The notes: generated by a model not told the origin, from the letters alone. A stretch of DNA of 64,000 bases from Rhodanobacteraceae bacterium (GCA_030167125.1 CP126531.1:992001-1056000), one strand, 5' to 3'. Numbered from the stretch's first letter, positions 1-8,106 are shown. Numbers and translations are program-made.

Positions 1-422
1 CCAGCGTCGACCTGTCGCAGGGTTATCTGGAGTGGGCGTCGCGCAACCTTGAGCTGAACGGGTTCGAGGGACGCGAACACATGCTGGCGCGCGCAGACGC
101 GATGGCCTTCCTCAATGAGACGACCGCGCGCTACGGATTGATCTACGTCGATCCGCCCACGTTTTCCAATTCCAAGCGCGCGGGCGATTTCGACGTGCAG
201 CGCGACCACGTCGCGCTGCTGGAAGCCTGCGGATGCCGCCTGCGCGACGACGGCGTGATCGTGTTCTCCAACAACTTCCGCCGCTTCAGGCTGGATGCCG
301 AAGCGCTGTCGCGCACGTTCGACATCGAGGACGTCGGTCGCGCCAGCATCCCGCACGACTTCGCGCGACGGCCGCACATCCATGGCTGTTGGATTCTTCG
401 GAAACGCTTAGGCGGCGCCTGA
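1..422 (+). CDS. rlmKL: 23S rRNA methyltransferase RlmKL, C-terminal end (partial)
   Basis: The reading frame is open from base 3, so the 5' part lies outside the window. About 139 residues of the C-terminal (RlmK) half remain. It shows the SAM-binding acidic motif SVDLS followed by YLEWASRNLELNG, and then the catalytic-type motif YVDPPTFSNSKR, which match the RlmK Rossmann methyltransferase domain (m7G2069 of 23S rRNA in E. coli). In the full fused protein the other half makes m2G2445. The family assignment is from motif recognition. The stop is at 420-422. Nothing downstream suggests an operon, since the next gene has its own strong ribosome site. Confidence 0.85.
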   Translation, partial: SVDLSQGYLEWASRNLELNGFEGREHMLARADAMAFLNETTARYGLIYVDPPTFSNSKRAGDFDVQRDHVALLEACGCRLRDDGVIVFSNNFRRFRLDAEALSRTFDIEDVGRASIPHDFARRPHIHGCWILRKRLGGA

Positions 423-498
423 TTTTGTTGGAACTTTTCAGGGGTTATTCAGTGGTTTGGCGCAAGCATGCCGCATGGTTTCACGACGGAGGCATGCC

Positions 499-861
499 AT
501 GAACATTCGAAGATTCGCTCGCCGCGCAGGCTTGCTGGCCGCCGTGCTCGCGGCTTCGTTCTGGATCGTCCCAAGCGCGTTCGCGCGCGTGCACGTGGGC
601 ATCGGCATCTCCGTTCCGGGCGTCGCCATCGGCGTCGGCAACTGCTGGCGCTGCGGCTATGTGCCGCCGCCGGTGTACTACCAGCCCGTGTATCCAGCGC
701 CCGTGTACTATCCGGCGCCGGTGTACTACCCGCCGCCGCAACCGGTGTACTACGGCTACGGCTACTACGCGCCGTATTATCCGCGTCATTACTACCGTGA
801 TTACGATCGCGGGCACTGGCACCACGACCGCGACGGCTATTACCACGGCCGCCACTGGTGA
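499..861 (+). CDS. Tyr/Pro-rich secreted small protein
   Basis: 120 residues. The start at 499 is chosen because GGAGG at 488-492 sits six bases upstream; an in-frame ATG at 457 has no such site. Residues 1-29 are a clear signal peptide (basic MNIRRFARR, hydrophobic core, cleavage near SAFA-R). The mature part begins with a Gly/Val segment (HVGIGISVPGVAIGVG), then about 25 residues of PVYYPAP-type repeats, then a Tyr/His/Arg/Asp-rich tail. Proteins of this kind are common in Xanthomonadales and Burkholderiales and have no assigned function. An envelope or surface role is only a guess. The two cysteine positions around CWRC are a possible metal or redox site. Confidence 0.7.
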   Translation: MNIRRFARRAGLLAAVLAASFWIVPSAFARVHVGIGISVPGVAIGVGNCWRCGYVPPPVYYQPVYPAPVYYPAPVYYPPPQPVYYGYGYYAPYYPRHYYRDYDRGHWHHDRDGYYHGRHW

Positions 862-937
862 TGTCGCGGCTTGCCGGCGCCGTTCTGCGAGGCGCTTTAC
901 GAACCCCGTACGTGCGGTGTGATACAACACGCCGCAC

Positions 938-1612
938 ATGAACTTGTCCGGCCCTTCCCTGAACGAGCACGACGGCTGCGAAGCCGCGCTCGACCTGCAT
1001 TCGTTCCGTACCTTCCTGCGCCAGTGGATGCGCGATCCGGTGAAAACCGCTTCGGTCGCGCCCTCGGGCCGCCAGCTCGCGCGGCTGATGGTCGAGCAAC
1101 TCGTACCGGGTTCCGCGCGGGTGGCCGAGCTCGGCGCCGGCACCGGCGTGTTCACGCGCGCGCTGCTGGAAGCGGGCATCACGCCTTCGCAACTGCTGGT
1201 GGTGGAAATCAATCCGCATCTCGCGGAATTCCTGCGCGGGCGTTTTCCGGGCGTCGCGATCGCCTGCGCCGACGCGCGCCACCTGGATACGCTGGCCGGC
1301 GAACACGGCCTGCTGCGGGAAGGCGAAAAGCTCGACGCGGTAATCAGCGGGCTTGGCATGCTGTCGATGAGCAGCACGTTGCGCTGCGACATCCTGCGCG
1401 CCGCGTTCGCGGCCCTGGGTGACACGGGCCGCTTCATCCAGTTCACTTACGGCCCGGTCAGCCCGGTGCGCCGCCGCGAACGCGAGGCGCTGGGCCTGCG
1501 CATGCGCCGCGTCGGTTTCGCGCTGCGCAACCTGCCGCCGGCGACGGTCTACGTGTACGAGCGGTTGCGCTCGCATGAAATCGCCAGCGTGCGTCAGCCG
1601 CCTCGGCGCTAG
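938..1612 (+). CDS. SAM-dependent methyltransferase, phospholipid N-methyltransferase-like
   Basis: 224 residues. The motif I glycine loop is VAELGAGTGVFTRALL (about residues 62-77), followed by LVVEINPHLAEFL as motif II and ACADARHLD as motif III. The N-terminal SFRTFLRQWMRDPVKTASVAPSGRQLARLM resembles the COG3963 group of bacterial phospholipid N-methyltransferases (PmtA/rRNA dimethylase-like fold). These act on phosphatidylethanolamine at the inner membrane. The substrate cannot be proven from sequence. The gene stands alone between unrelated genes and is followed by a palindromic repeat. Confidence 0.65.
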   Translation: MNLSGPSLNEHDGCEAALDLHSFRTFLRQWMRDPVKTASVAPSGRQLARLMVEQLVPGSARVAELGAGTGVFTRALLEAGITPSQLLVVEINPHLAEFLRGRFPGVAIACADARHLDTLAGEHGLLREGEKLDAVISGLGMLSMSSTLRCDILRAAFAALGDTGRFIQFTYGPVSPVRRREREALGLRMRRVGFALRNLPPATVYVYERLRSHEIASVRQPPRR

Positions 1613-1628
1613 GGCAATTCTGATTTTC

Positions 1629-1656
1629 TCGTCATTCCCGCGAAGGCGGGAATCCA
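1629..1656. repeat. REP-like palindrome, single copy
   Basis: A hairpin with arms ATTCCCG / CGGGAAT is embedded in GTCATTCCCGCGAAGG and followed by CGGGAATCCA. It belongs to the same family as the elements near 5.6, 6.45 and 42.8 kb (core GTCATTCCGGCGAAAG). It lies between two convergent genes and may also act as a transcription stop. Confidence 0.75.
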
Positions 1657-1693
1657 GTGCCTTTGTTGTGGAACTGGGATTTGTCAGAGTTCC

Positions 1694-2155
1694 CTAAGCC
1701 AATTCAAGCGCGTAATGCCGCTCGCCTGATTCGCGAACGTAGCCCAGCGATTCGTACAGCGCCTGCGCCGCGCGATTGTCTTCCGCGGTTTCCAGGATCA
1801 GGCGCAGTGCACCGGTTTCCTTCGCGAAGCCGCGGGCGCGGTCCATCAGTGCACGCGCCACGCCGCGTTGGCGCGCGGTGGGCGCCACGAACAAGTCGTT
1901 GAGCACCCAGATGCGGCGTGCCGACACCGACGAAAACATCGGGTACAGCTGGGTGAAGCCGAGCGCTTCGTGGTTCGCGTCGTCGCGGGCGATGAAGATC
2001 ACCGATTCGCCGCGGCGCAGCCGTTCCTCGATGAACGCGCGGGCGAGTGCTGGGTCGGAGTCGCGCCCGTAGAACACGCGGTAGCCGTCGAACAGTGGCG
2101 CCACGGCGTCCAGATCATCGAGCGTGGCGCGTGAAATCGAAAACGTTGCGGGCAT
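1694..2155 (-). CDS. GNAT family N-acetyltransferase
   Basis: 153 residues when started at the ATG at 2155 (MPATFSISRATLDD). A longer reading to 2209 adds low-quality sequence, so it was not chosen. The GNAT fold is visible: DLDAVAPLFDGYRVFY at the N terminus, the acetyl-CoA loop region VLNDLFVAPTARQRGVARALM (about residues 84-104; the Q/RxxGxA pattern) and the C-terminal ALYESLGYVRESGERHYAL motif. The substrate is unknown. Related proteins acetylate small amines or protein N termini. The gene is convergent with the upstream methyltransferase. Confidence 0.75.
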   Translation of the reverse strand: MPATFSISRATLDDLDAVAPLFDGYRVFYGRDSDPALARAFIEERLRRGESVIFIARDDANHEALGFTQLYPMFSSVSARRIWVLNDLFVAPTARQRGVARALMDRARGFAKETGALRLILETAEDNRAAQALYESLGYVRESGERHYALELA

Positions 2156-2244
2156 ACGGCAGAGGCACCGGGAAGGTGCCCGCATGATGCCCGCGTGTCG
2201 CGCGGCCACGCAAGCGCGGCCGCGCGATGCATCGTCAAATCAAA

Positions 2245-2802
2245 TCAGGGAGAGCCGCCCTGGGTATTGACCCAGCGTTCGTATTGCTTGCGGCTGATGC
2301 ATTTGCCTTGGTTGCTCGCGAACAGGAAATCACTGTCCAGCGGCGGATAGGCCTTGGCCTCGGGTTCGCTGATGCAACCGTTGTGGTTGGCATCCAGAGA
2401 CTGGAACGAAGGCGGCGGCCCGTAGTTCTGGGTCTGGGCGGGCATGCCCGAATTCACCGTCAGCGTGCCGCCGTTGCTGCCGGGCAACGGATACGACGCG
2501 CTGGATTGCGTGCCCTGCTGGAACTGCCCCGAATCCGATTGGCCGGAGGTGTCCTGCGCCGGCTGCGCGGGTGCCTGCGATTGCATCGCTCCCTGCGGCG
2601 GGGCAGGTGGTTGCGGCGGCGGCGGGGGCATCGGTTGCGCGGGCGGCGCCGTCGTCGCCGGTGGGGGCGGAGGTGGCGGAGGCGGAACCTGCTGCGCGGA
2701 TTGCTGCGGAGCAGGTTGCGCCGTCGCGACGGACGCCACGCCATACATGGCCAGCGCGATCGCGCCTGCCAGCGACAGACGAATCGAACGTTGCTTACTC
2801 AT
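2245..2802 (-). CDS. Proline-rich secreted protein with EF-hand-like C terminus
   Basis: 185 residues. The ATG at 2802 is preceded by AAAGGAGG, an almost ideal ribosome site, so the longer ORF to 2901 is rejected. Residues 1-29 are a signal peptide ending VATA-QPAP. Residues 30-95 are low-complexity Pro/Gln/Ala with runs of eight prolines. The C terminus holds an EF-hand-like calcium loop, DANHNGCISEPE, and a weaker second one (DSDFLFASNQGKCISRKQYE), the paired layout seen in bacterial secreted EF-hand proteins. Function is unknown; a Ca-binding periplasmic or envelope protein is inferred. The proline runs also create spurious ORFs on the opposite strand. Confidence 0.65.
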   Translation of the reverse strand: MSKQRSIRLSLAGAIALAMYGVASVATAQPAPQQSAQQVPPPPPPPPPATTAPPAQPMPPPPPQPPAPPQGAMQSQAPAQPAQDTSGQSDSGQFQQGTQSSASYPLPGSNGGTLTVNSGMPAQTQNYGPPPSFQSLDANHNGCISEPEAKAYPPLDSDFLFASNQGKCISRKQYERWVNTQGGSP

Positions 2803-3123
2803 GAAGCCTCCTTTCGCGATGCGGCGGGAACCGCCGTGGATACCAGATTCGACCATGGCAACGCCGGGGCGGTTCAGCATGCTTCGGTCCCCGGCGAGCA
2901 TCGATCAGCATGCATTCAAGAGCGTGATGGCGGCGTCATGGCGTTTTGGCGCCGGAATCCGTGATAGGCCGTGCCGTCCGCGAATCGGCATGATGCTTGC
3001 ACGTGTTCTTGACGGATGGGAATATCCCAGAGGGGGGGCGCTCTGACACACTGGGAAGATCGATCAGATCGCGCGTCCCGGCATGGCAAGTCGCGGAGTT
3101 GTACGGAAACCTTCGGGGGAATC
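2803..3123. other. Intergenic region before the AT-richer islet
   Basis: About 320 bases without a convincing gene. The left part carries the promoter of the EF-hand gene (minus strand). The right part leads into the gene at 3124 with the ribosome-site-like run CGGGGGAATC just before its ATG. No direct repeat or integrase remnant marking an island border was seen. Confidence 0.5.
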
Positions 3124-3495
3124 ATGGCTACAAAAATAGCTGCGAGGAAGCCTGCAAAAAAGGCCGCAAAAAAATTCGCTCGAAAACGGCCTGCTCATCG
3201 GACAACCGCAAAGCGCCGTGCAATCCAGCGCTTACCGTCGGGTTACAGGGTTGCGCCAGGTGGCAGAATTCTCGTCCCTGGTGGCACAGTTGTTGAGCCG
3301 AGTCAGCTTCGCAAAGGCATTACCAAAGCTAAAGACGAAATCAACGACCTAATTCAAGAAGTCATTGATACTTCGACCACTGATTACGATATTCACGAAA
3401 TTGAGTTCGCTGCCAGTTTCAGTGCGGACGGAAAGTTCATGGGTATCGGCGTTGGCGGCGCGGCTACGATAAAATTTCGTATCCGGCCGTGCTAA
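3124..3495 (+). CDS. Lys/Ala-rich N terminus plus Trypco1-like (CU044_2847-like) domain protein
   Basis: 123 residues from the ATG at 3124; the longer ORF from 3016 lacks a ribosome site at its start. Residues 1-35 are strongly basic and repetitive (KIAARKPAKKAAKKFARKR), like histone-H1/AlgP-type tails that bind nucleic acid. Residues 45-123 end in HEIEFAASFSADGKFMGIG and then AATIKFRI. This resembles the C-terminal pattern of the trypsin-co-occurring domain 1 family: acidic helix, then EVEFG-type strand, 'A..G...I', then a final strand. In published surveys these domains occur in bacterial conflict systems with proteases and NTPases. The match is by eye and unverified. The base composition is visibly AT-richer than the flanks. 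It is followed 71 bases later by another unknown gene, probably in the same operon. Confidence 0.5.
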   Translation: MATKIAARKPAKKAAKKFARKRPAHRTTAKRRAIQRLPSGYRVAPGGRILVPGGTVVEPSQLRKGITKAKDEINDLIQEVIDTSTTDYDIHEIEFAASFSADGKFMGIGVGGAATIKFRIRPC

Positions 3496-3566
3496 ACCAT
3501 GTATATCTCGGTGAACGTGTCGCGCGCGTTGGTAAATTCGCGTATTAGAGGTCAGATGGAGGGGAT

Positions 3567-4460
3567 ATGGGCGACGAGGGCGAATTTGAAATCACCATAG
3601 ACTTCACGCCGGGCGAAGGTGATCCATCACGTGTATTCAAAGCTATGTCTGGGTTGGTCGGCGCTATGGCTGCGCTGGATTCACACTTGGCATCTTCATT
3701 TGACGTCTCGCTTGACGCATCGCTCGTGCTTGACAGGGTCGAAGCTGGATCAGTCAAGGGAATTTTCCGAGACGTAATCGCGGGAATACCTGATGAGGCG
3801 ATCAAAGATGCGGAGTGGAAGAAAATACTTGGTCACTACCTGCTCCGCGCCAAGTACGTGATGCTCAGGTGGTTGGAAGAGACACCGAAAATTTCCCACC
3901 GCAATGACGTACGAGTTCTGGAAGGCGAACTGCTTCGTGCCGCCGAGGAAACCGATCTGAAGCAACTTCCAGCTTACGCGCCACCACGCACTGTACTGCT
4001 TCTTTCGGATGTCCACGCAATTCGAGAAAGCTTGGATGTATTGGCAGAATCTGATACGGCGAGCTATTCGTACGCTGGCGAATCGGTCAGGTTCAACCGC
4101 GGGTTAGAAATTTCAAACGATATTATTAGAGAGGTGCTCACGAAAGAAGTCGTAAAAACATCCGGAAGACGAATCATAAAGGTAAAGAAACCAGACTACC
4201 TTGGACAGTCCATGTGGGGCTTCCAATACGACGGGCGCGCGATTGATGCAAAGGTTGCGGATTCCGATTGGCTGGCGAAGTTCCAAGCTAGACGGGAGGA
4301 TGTCCGTCCGGGCGACTCATTGCGAGTAATTTTGTACGAAGAGATTTCGTATGGCTACGATGGCGAGGTCGTTCACAGGTACTACGAAATCGAAAAGGTT
4401 GATGGAATTCTTCACCCGCCAACACAAGGCGCGATCGACTTCGCAAATTCCAGCGAGTAG
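3567..4460 (+). CDS. Hypothetical protein of the AT-richer islet
   Basis: 297 residues, not recognised. The start at 3567 follows GGAGGGG. No signal peptide or membrane segment is seen. The N-terminal third (FEITIDFTPGEGDPSRVFKA, then AALDSHLASSFDVSLDASL) looks like a mixed alpha/beta domain. The middle is helical and charged with an LxRWLEE segment. The C-terminal third carries beta-rich sequence (IIKVKKPDYLGQSMWGFQYD, then RVILYEEISYGYDGEVVHRY). Base composition differs from the neighbours: I counted 24 G/C in the 60 bases 4141-4200, far below the surrounding genes, which suggests acquisition. It is paired with the Trypco1-like gene 71 bases upstream, so a two-component accessory or conflict cassette is a reasonable inference, not a demonstrated function. 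Confidence 0.6.
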   Translation: MGDEGEFEITIDFTPGEGDPSRVFKAMSGLVGAMAALDSHLASSFDVSLDASLVLDRVEAGSVKGIFRDVIAGIPDEAIKDAEWKKILGHYLLRAKYVMLRWLEETPKISHRNDVRVLEGELLRAAEETDLKQLPAYAPPRTVLLLSDVHAIRESLDVLAESDTASYSYAGESVRFNRGLEISNDIIREVLTKEVVKTSGRRIIKVKKPDYLGQSMWGFQYDGRAIDAKVADSDWLAKFQARREDVRPGDSLRVILYEEISYGYDGEVVHRYYEIEKVDGILHPPTQGAIDFANSSE

Positions 4461-4485
4461 AAAACCTCTGGCGCAAGCCGATGGT

Positions 4486-5544
4486 TTAGTGGGCCAAAAA
4501 CAACTCGCCGATGGTGAGCGCCAGCGGGTAGGGCTTGAAGTGATTGCGGTTGCTCAGGATCACCACGGTGACGTGTTGCTTGGGCCAGCGGATGATCACG
4601 TTGCGGAAGCCCTGGCTTTCGCCCGAGTGCCATTCGGTGTCGCCGCTCAAGCGCCAGCCGAAGCCGTAGTCGGTGTCGGGATCGGCGATCGGATCCTTGG
4701 GCGTGAACGCAAGCTTGCGTGAGTCTGCGTCGAGCAGCTTGTCGGTGTACAGCGCCGCGTCCCACCTCGCGAAATCCTCGATGTTCGAGTAGATGCCGCC
4801 GTCGCCGCGCGTGGCGCTGGTGACATCCTGGTCGGTGCGCGTCCACTTGCCGTTGATCAGGCTGTAGCCGTAGGCGCGGTTCGTGGGCTCCGGGCCGCGG
4901 TGGTGTTCGTACATCAGCGTGTGGTCCATGCCGAGCGGCTGGAAGATGCGCTGCTTCATGAAGTCGGCCAGGTCCATGCCCGACACGCGCTGTACGATCA
5001 GGCCCAGCAGCACGTAGCCGCCATTGCTGTAGCGGTGCGCGCTGCCCGGCTGGAAATACAGCCGGTGCTGCGACGCGATCATGCGCAGCACGTCGTTGTC
5101 GTCGATTTGGGTGGTCTGGTTCGGCGGCACCAGGTCTTCGTAGTCGATCAGGCCGCTGGTGTGCGTCAGCAGGTTTTCGATCGTGATCTTGTCGTCGGTG
5201 GTTGGAAGTTCTGGCAGGTACTTGCGGATCGGGTCAGTGAGTTTCAGCTTGCCGTCCTGCTTCAGCAGCAGGATGCTGGCCGCGGTGAACTGCTTGGTGA
5301 CCGAGGCGAGGCGGTAATTGGTTTCGGGGCCGGCCTTGATGTGTTCCTCGAGACTCGCGTAGCCGTAGCCGCGCTCGACGACCGGCTTGCCGTCCTTCAC
5401 CACCAGCAGCGACGCGCCGGGCATGTCGCCGGTGTAGCGGCTCATCAGCGCATCGATTTCGGCCTGTTGCGGGATCGGCGTCTGCGCGGCGGCCATCAGC
5501 GGCAGCCATGCGAGGGTGAGGAGGACAAACGGTTTGCGCATCAT
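4486..5544 (-). CDS. Class C beta-lactamase-related serine hydrolase (secreted)
   Basis: 352 residues. The start is ATG-ATG at 5544/5541; the longer ORF to 5643 begins inside a palindromic repeat and is rejected. The signal peptide is residues 1-20 (LLTLAWLPLMAAA-QT). The catalytic SxxK is SVTK at 81-84, the YxN motif is YSN at 172-174, and HSGESQGF replaces KTG near the C terminus, as in esterase/D-peptidase members of the family. Such proteins include D-aminopeptidases, D-stereospecific peptidases and esterases in the periplasm. Its position downstream of vanX, lysA and ggt on the same strand favours a peptide substrate. Beta-lactam resistance is unlikely. Confidence 0.75.
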   Translation of the reverse strand: MMRKPFVLLTLAWLPLMAAAQTPIPQQAEIDALMSRYTGDMPGASLLVVKDGKPVVERGYGYASLEEHIKAGPETNYRLASVTKQFTAASILLLKQDGKLKLTDPIRKYLPELPTTDDKITIENLLTHTSGLIDYEDLVPPNQTTQIDDNDVLRMIASQHRLYFQPGSAHRYSNGGYVLLGLIVQRVSGMDLADFMKQRIFQPLGMDHTLMYEHHRGPEPTNRAYGYSLINGKWTRTDQDVTSATRGDGGIYSNIEDFARWDAALYTDKLLDADSRKLAFTPKDPIADPDTDYGFGWRLSGDTEWHSGESQGFRNVIIRWPKQHVTVVILSNRNHFKPYPLALTIGELFLAH

Positions 5545-5590
5545 GGACGGATCCCAATATCGAAGGTGGTTTCGAGCAGCCGGCATTTTT

Positions 5591-5676
5591 TGCTCGTCAT
5601 CCCGGCGAAAGCCGGAATCCATGTTGGCCTGGTGAAAAATCAAAATGGATTCCGGCTTTCGCCGGAATGACGAGCA
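5591..5676. repeat. Inverted pair of REP-like elements
   Basis: Two copies of the GTCATTCCGGCGAAAGCCGG family lie head to head. The left arm starts TGCTCGTCATCCCGGCGAAA and the right arm ends TTCGCCGGAATGACGAGCA. About 20 unique bases (TGTTGGCCTGGTGAAAAATC) separate them. The whole unit can fold into one long hairpin. It sits between vanX and the downstream serine hydrolase and may set mRNA stability or termination inside this gene run. Confidence 0.85.
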
Positions 5677-5703
5677 TCCTGGTTTTTTGACGGTGCTTGA
5701 AAG

Positions 5704-6447
5704 TCATTGCACGGGAACATCGTAGAGCGTGATCGGCTGCGGGTGCATGGTGAAGGTGTAGTGCCACCACTCCGCAGGATAGTTCTCGAAACCCTGCGCG
5801 GCCAGCGCGTGCAGCAGCCGCTGGCGATTGGCGCGCTGCGCCGCGGTCACGTCCGGCGAATCGGTGTGCGCGCGTGGATCGAACATGTCGAAGTGCGTGC
5901 CCATGTCCAATGGCTTGCAGTGCCGGTCGTGCGCGTCGCATTGCATCATCGTCAGGTCGACCGTCGCGCCGCGGCTGTGGCCCGACACCGGCGCGATGTA
6001 TTCGCCCAGCAGCTTGCTCTTGTCGACGTTCGGGTAGTGCGCGGCCTTGGTGCGGGTATCGTCGTTGTGCGCCCAGCGCACGAATGCGGCGACCGCGCGG
6101 GCAGGGCGGTAGCAATCCCAGATCTTCAACGCCATGTGCTGCTCACGCAGCGTGTGTTCGACTCGCGCCAGGGCTTCGGCGGCTGGTTTCAGCAGGAAAC
6201 ATTTCGCAGCCTTGTAACCTGGCACCGGCGCGCCGGTGAAGTTGTCGCTGCCGGCATAGTGGATGTCCTCGGCCATGTCCGGCACCAGCGAGTGGATGTC
6301 GACCATGCCGGCTTCGGCCATGGTTTTCGCCGGCGAGATTTGCGGAGGTGTGTCGGCGAACGCGGCGGCGCCGAATAGAGCCAGTGAGCAAGCCAGAAAA
6401 ATCGCCGTGCCCGTTGGGAAAGCTTGGACGATCCATCTTTTCGTCAT
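5704..6447 (-). CDS. D-alanyl-D-alanine dipeptidase, VanX/DdpX family
   Basis: 247 residues from an ATG at 6447. The zinc-site motif is SGHSRGATVDLTM (His at about 157, Asp at about 164), the catalytic Glu and third ligand are in PAEWWHYTF, and the transition-state Arg is in CYRPARA (about 114). All are diagnostic of the VanX/DdpX peptidase family, which cleaves D-Ala-D-Ala. A signal peptide (FLACSLALFGAAAF-A) puts it in the periplasm, like salvage enzymes and unlike cytoplasmic VanX. No vanH/vanA genes are nearby, so glycopeptide resistance is not indicated. The start codon lies inside a REP-like repeat and has no clear ribosome site; the true start is therefore uncertain. Confidence 0.85.
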   Translation of the reverse strand: MTKRWIVQAFPTGTAIFLACSLALFGAAAFADTPPQISPAKTMAEAGMVDIHSLVPDMAEDIHYAGSDNFTGAPVPGYKAAKCFLLKPAAEALARVEHTLREQHMALKIWDCYRPARAVAAFVRWAHNDDTRTKAAHYPNVDKSKLLGEYIAPVSGHSRGATVDLTMMQCDAHDRHCKPLDMGTHFDMFDPRAHTDSPDVTAAQRANRQRLLHALAAQGFENYPAEWWHYTFTMHPQPITLYDVPVQ

Positions 6448-6545
6448 TCCGGCGAAAGCCGGAACCCAGTGGCTTCTGCGTAATTTCATGGGATGCAAAG
6501 ACACTGGGTCCCGGATATCGCTTCGCGATTCCGGGATGACGAGCA
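6441..6545. repeat. REP-like element pair overlapping the vanX start
   Basis: The left arm is CGTCATTCCGGCGAAAGCCG (positions 6442-6461) and the right arm ends CGATTCCGGGATGACGAG. Together they form a loose inverted pair of the same family as at 5.6 kb. The left arm contains the CAT that is the minus-strand start codon of the dipeptidase gene. The element therefore occupies the leader of that gene. Confidence 0.8.
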
Positions 6546-6559
6546 AAAGCGAAAGCGCC

Positions 6560-8106
6560 TCAAGGGTTGTCACAAGCGTGCTCCCGCTTGAAGGCAAGGT
6601 CCTGGTAGTCGTAGCTGAAATCCGCACCCGGATCGACCTTGGCCATGTGCAGCGTGCCGCCGGCGTTGCCGGGGAAGTCCAGCCATGCCTCGGCGTCGCC
6701 GTGGAACCAGTGCACCAGATACTTGTTGCCGACGCGCATCACTTCGCCGGTCAGCATGGGCGACATCGCGGACGCGAATTGCACGGTGTCGCCCTTGGCG
6801 CAGATACGCGCCTCGCCGAACCACGGATCGCGCCATACGCCGAGGTCGTTCTTCAGTTCGGCCGGCGTCGCGGGTTTGCGCGATGAAGTGTCGGGCACGC
6901 GCGAGATGCGGCGCTGTTCGTCGCCGCGCTTCAATTCATCGGCGTAACTCTGGACGCTGCGCGCCTTGTCCGGCGCGGTGAAATGCTTGGTCAGCACTTC
7001 GTTGAGCACCGTGCGCGCGTTCTCGGCCTCGGCATTGATCAGGAACACGTAGCCGCTGTGCTGGAACGGCAGCAGCGTGACCGCCGAATACATGCCCTCC
7101 AGCGTGCCGGTGTGCGAGACCGTCATTTGGCCATCGACGTCGCCGATGCGCCAGCCGTAGCCGTAGCCCCAGAACAGCGTGCCGTCCCATTCGTGCTTGA
7201 GTTTCGAGATCGGCATCGGCGTGTACGGCGTCCACTCCGCATGGCGTTGCTGCAGCGTCAGCCACTGCAACTGTTGCGACGTCGGCGCCAGCCAGTTCAT
7301 CGCCCAGGTCAGCATGTCGTGCAGGCTGCAGCGCACGCCACCGGCGGATTCCATGGTGGTGGCGTGGACGATCGCGTTGTGCGCGGGAACCGCTACGTAA
7401 TGGCCGTTTTCAATGATGTGCGGGTCGGCGACGTTGCCGACTTCGTCGCGGTTCCACGTGCCGACCTGGCAGCGCGTCATGCCGAGCGGCTCGAAAACCT
7501 CGCGGCGCATCAGCGTTGGATACGGCGCGCCGCCGGCCGCCGCCGCGACCTGGCCGGCGACGATGTACAGCGTGTTGTCGTAGGCATAACCCGCGCGGAA
7601 GCTGTAGGCGGGCTTGAGGTATTGCAGGCCGTGGATCACGTCCGCGGGCGTGAAGTCATTGGGCGTGGGCCACAGCATCAGGTCGCCAGCGCCTTCGGGG
7701 AGGCCGCTGTGGTGCGTGAGCAAATCGCCAACCTGGAAGTTTGTCGTTACCCATCGGTCGTACATCCGGAACGACGGGATGTATTTCGTCACCGGATCGT
7801 CCCAGCGCAGCTTGCCCTGCTGCACCAGCCGCGCCAGCAGCGTTGACGTCATGGCCTTGGTGTTCGATGCGATTTCGAATAATGTGTTCGCATCGATGGG
7901 TTTGCCGGATGCGAGCGTGCCGACTTCGCGCGTGTAAACCACCGTGCCGTGGTCGATCACGCCGACCGCGAGGCCGGGCAGGTGGTAGTACGCGACCACG
8001 CGAGGTGGTCGAGGTCGGCGTTTTGTTTCGCTGCAGGTGTGGCGGCTTGCGCGATCGTGGCGCACAGTGCGAATACTCCAGCCGCCAGCATGGCCGAAAG
8101 TTTCAT
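6560..8106 (-). pseudogene. Serine hydrolase (beta-lactamase-related, DUF3471 tail) with N-terminal frameshift
   Basis: The gene starts at an ATG at 8106 that overlaps the lysA stop (ATGA) after a GGGAG site. This frame encodes a good signal peptide (MKLSAMLAAGVFALCATIAQ...) but stops at 7957. The enzyme body continues in another frame from about VVAYYHLPGLAVGV, with SNTK as the SxxK motif, YDN as YxN, HTGTLEGM near the C terminus, and a C-terminal DUF3471-like domain ending at 6560. A single missing base near 7998-8004 (GCGTGGTC where GCGGTGGTC would restore HLAVVAYYHL) explains the break. Either the gene is inactivated or the base was lost in sequencing. If intact it would be a periplasmic D-peptidase or esterase. 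Confidence 0.75.

Noticed and set aside
660..760. CRISPR-like short tandem repeats
   Set aside because: They are codons for PVYYPAP units inside a coding frame, with no spacers of constant length.
2990..4470. Prophage remnant at the AT-richer islet
   Set aside because: No integrase, structural phage gene, tRNA or attachment repeats were found.
5704..6447. Glycopeptide resistance from the VanX homologue
   Set aside because: There is no VanH/VanA ligase or VanRS pair, and the protein carries a signal peptide, which suits peptide salvage.
4486..8106. Beta-lactam resistance genes
   Set aside because: The proteins have SxxK and YxN but HSG/HTG in place of KTG, as in esterase and D-peptidase relatives, and lie among peptide-utilisation genes.
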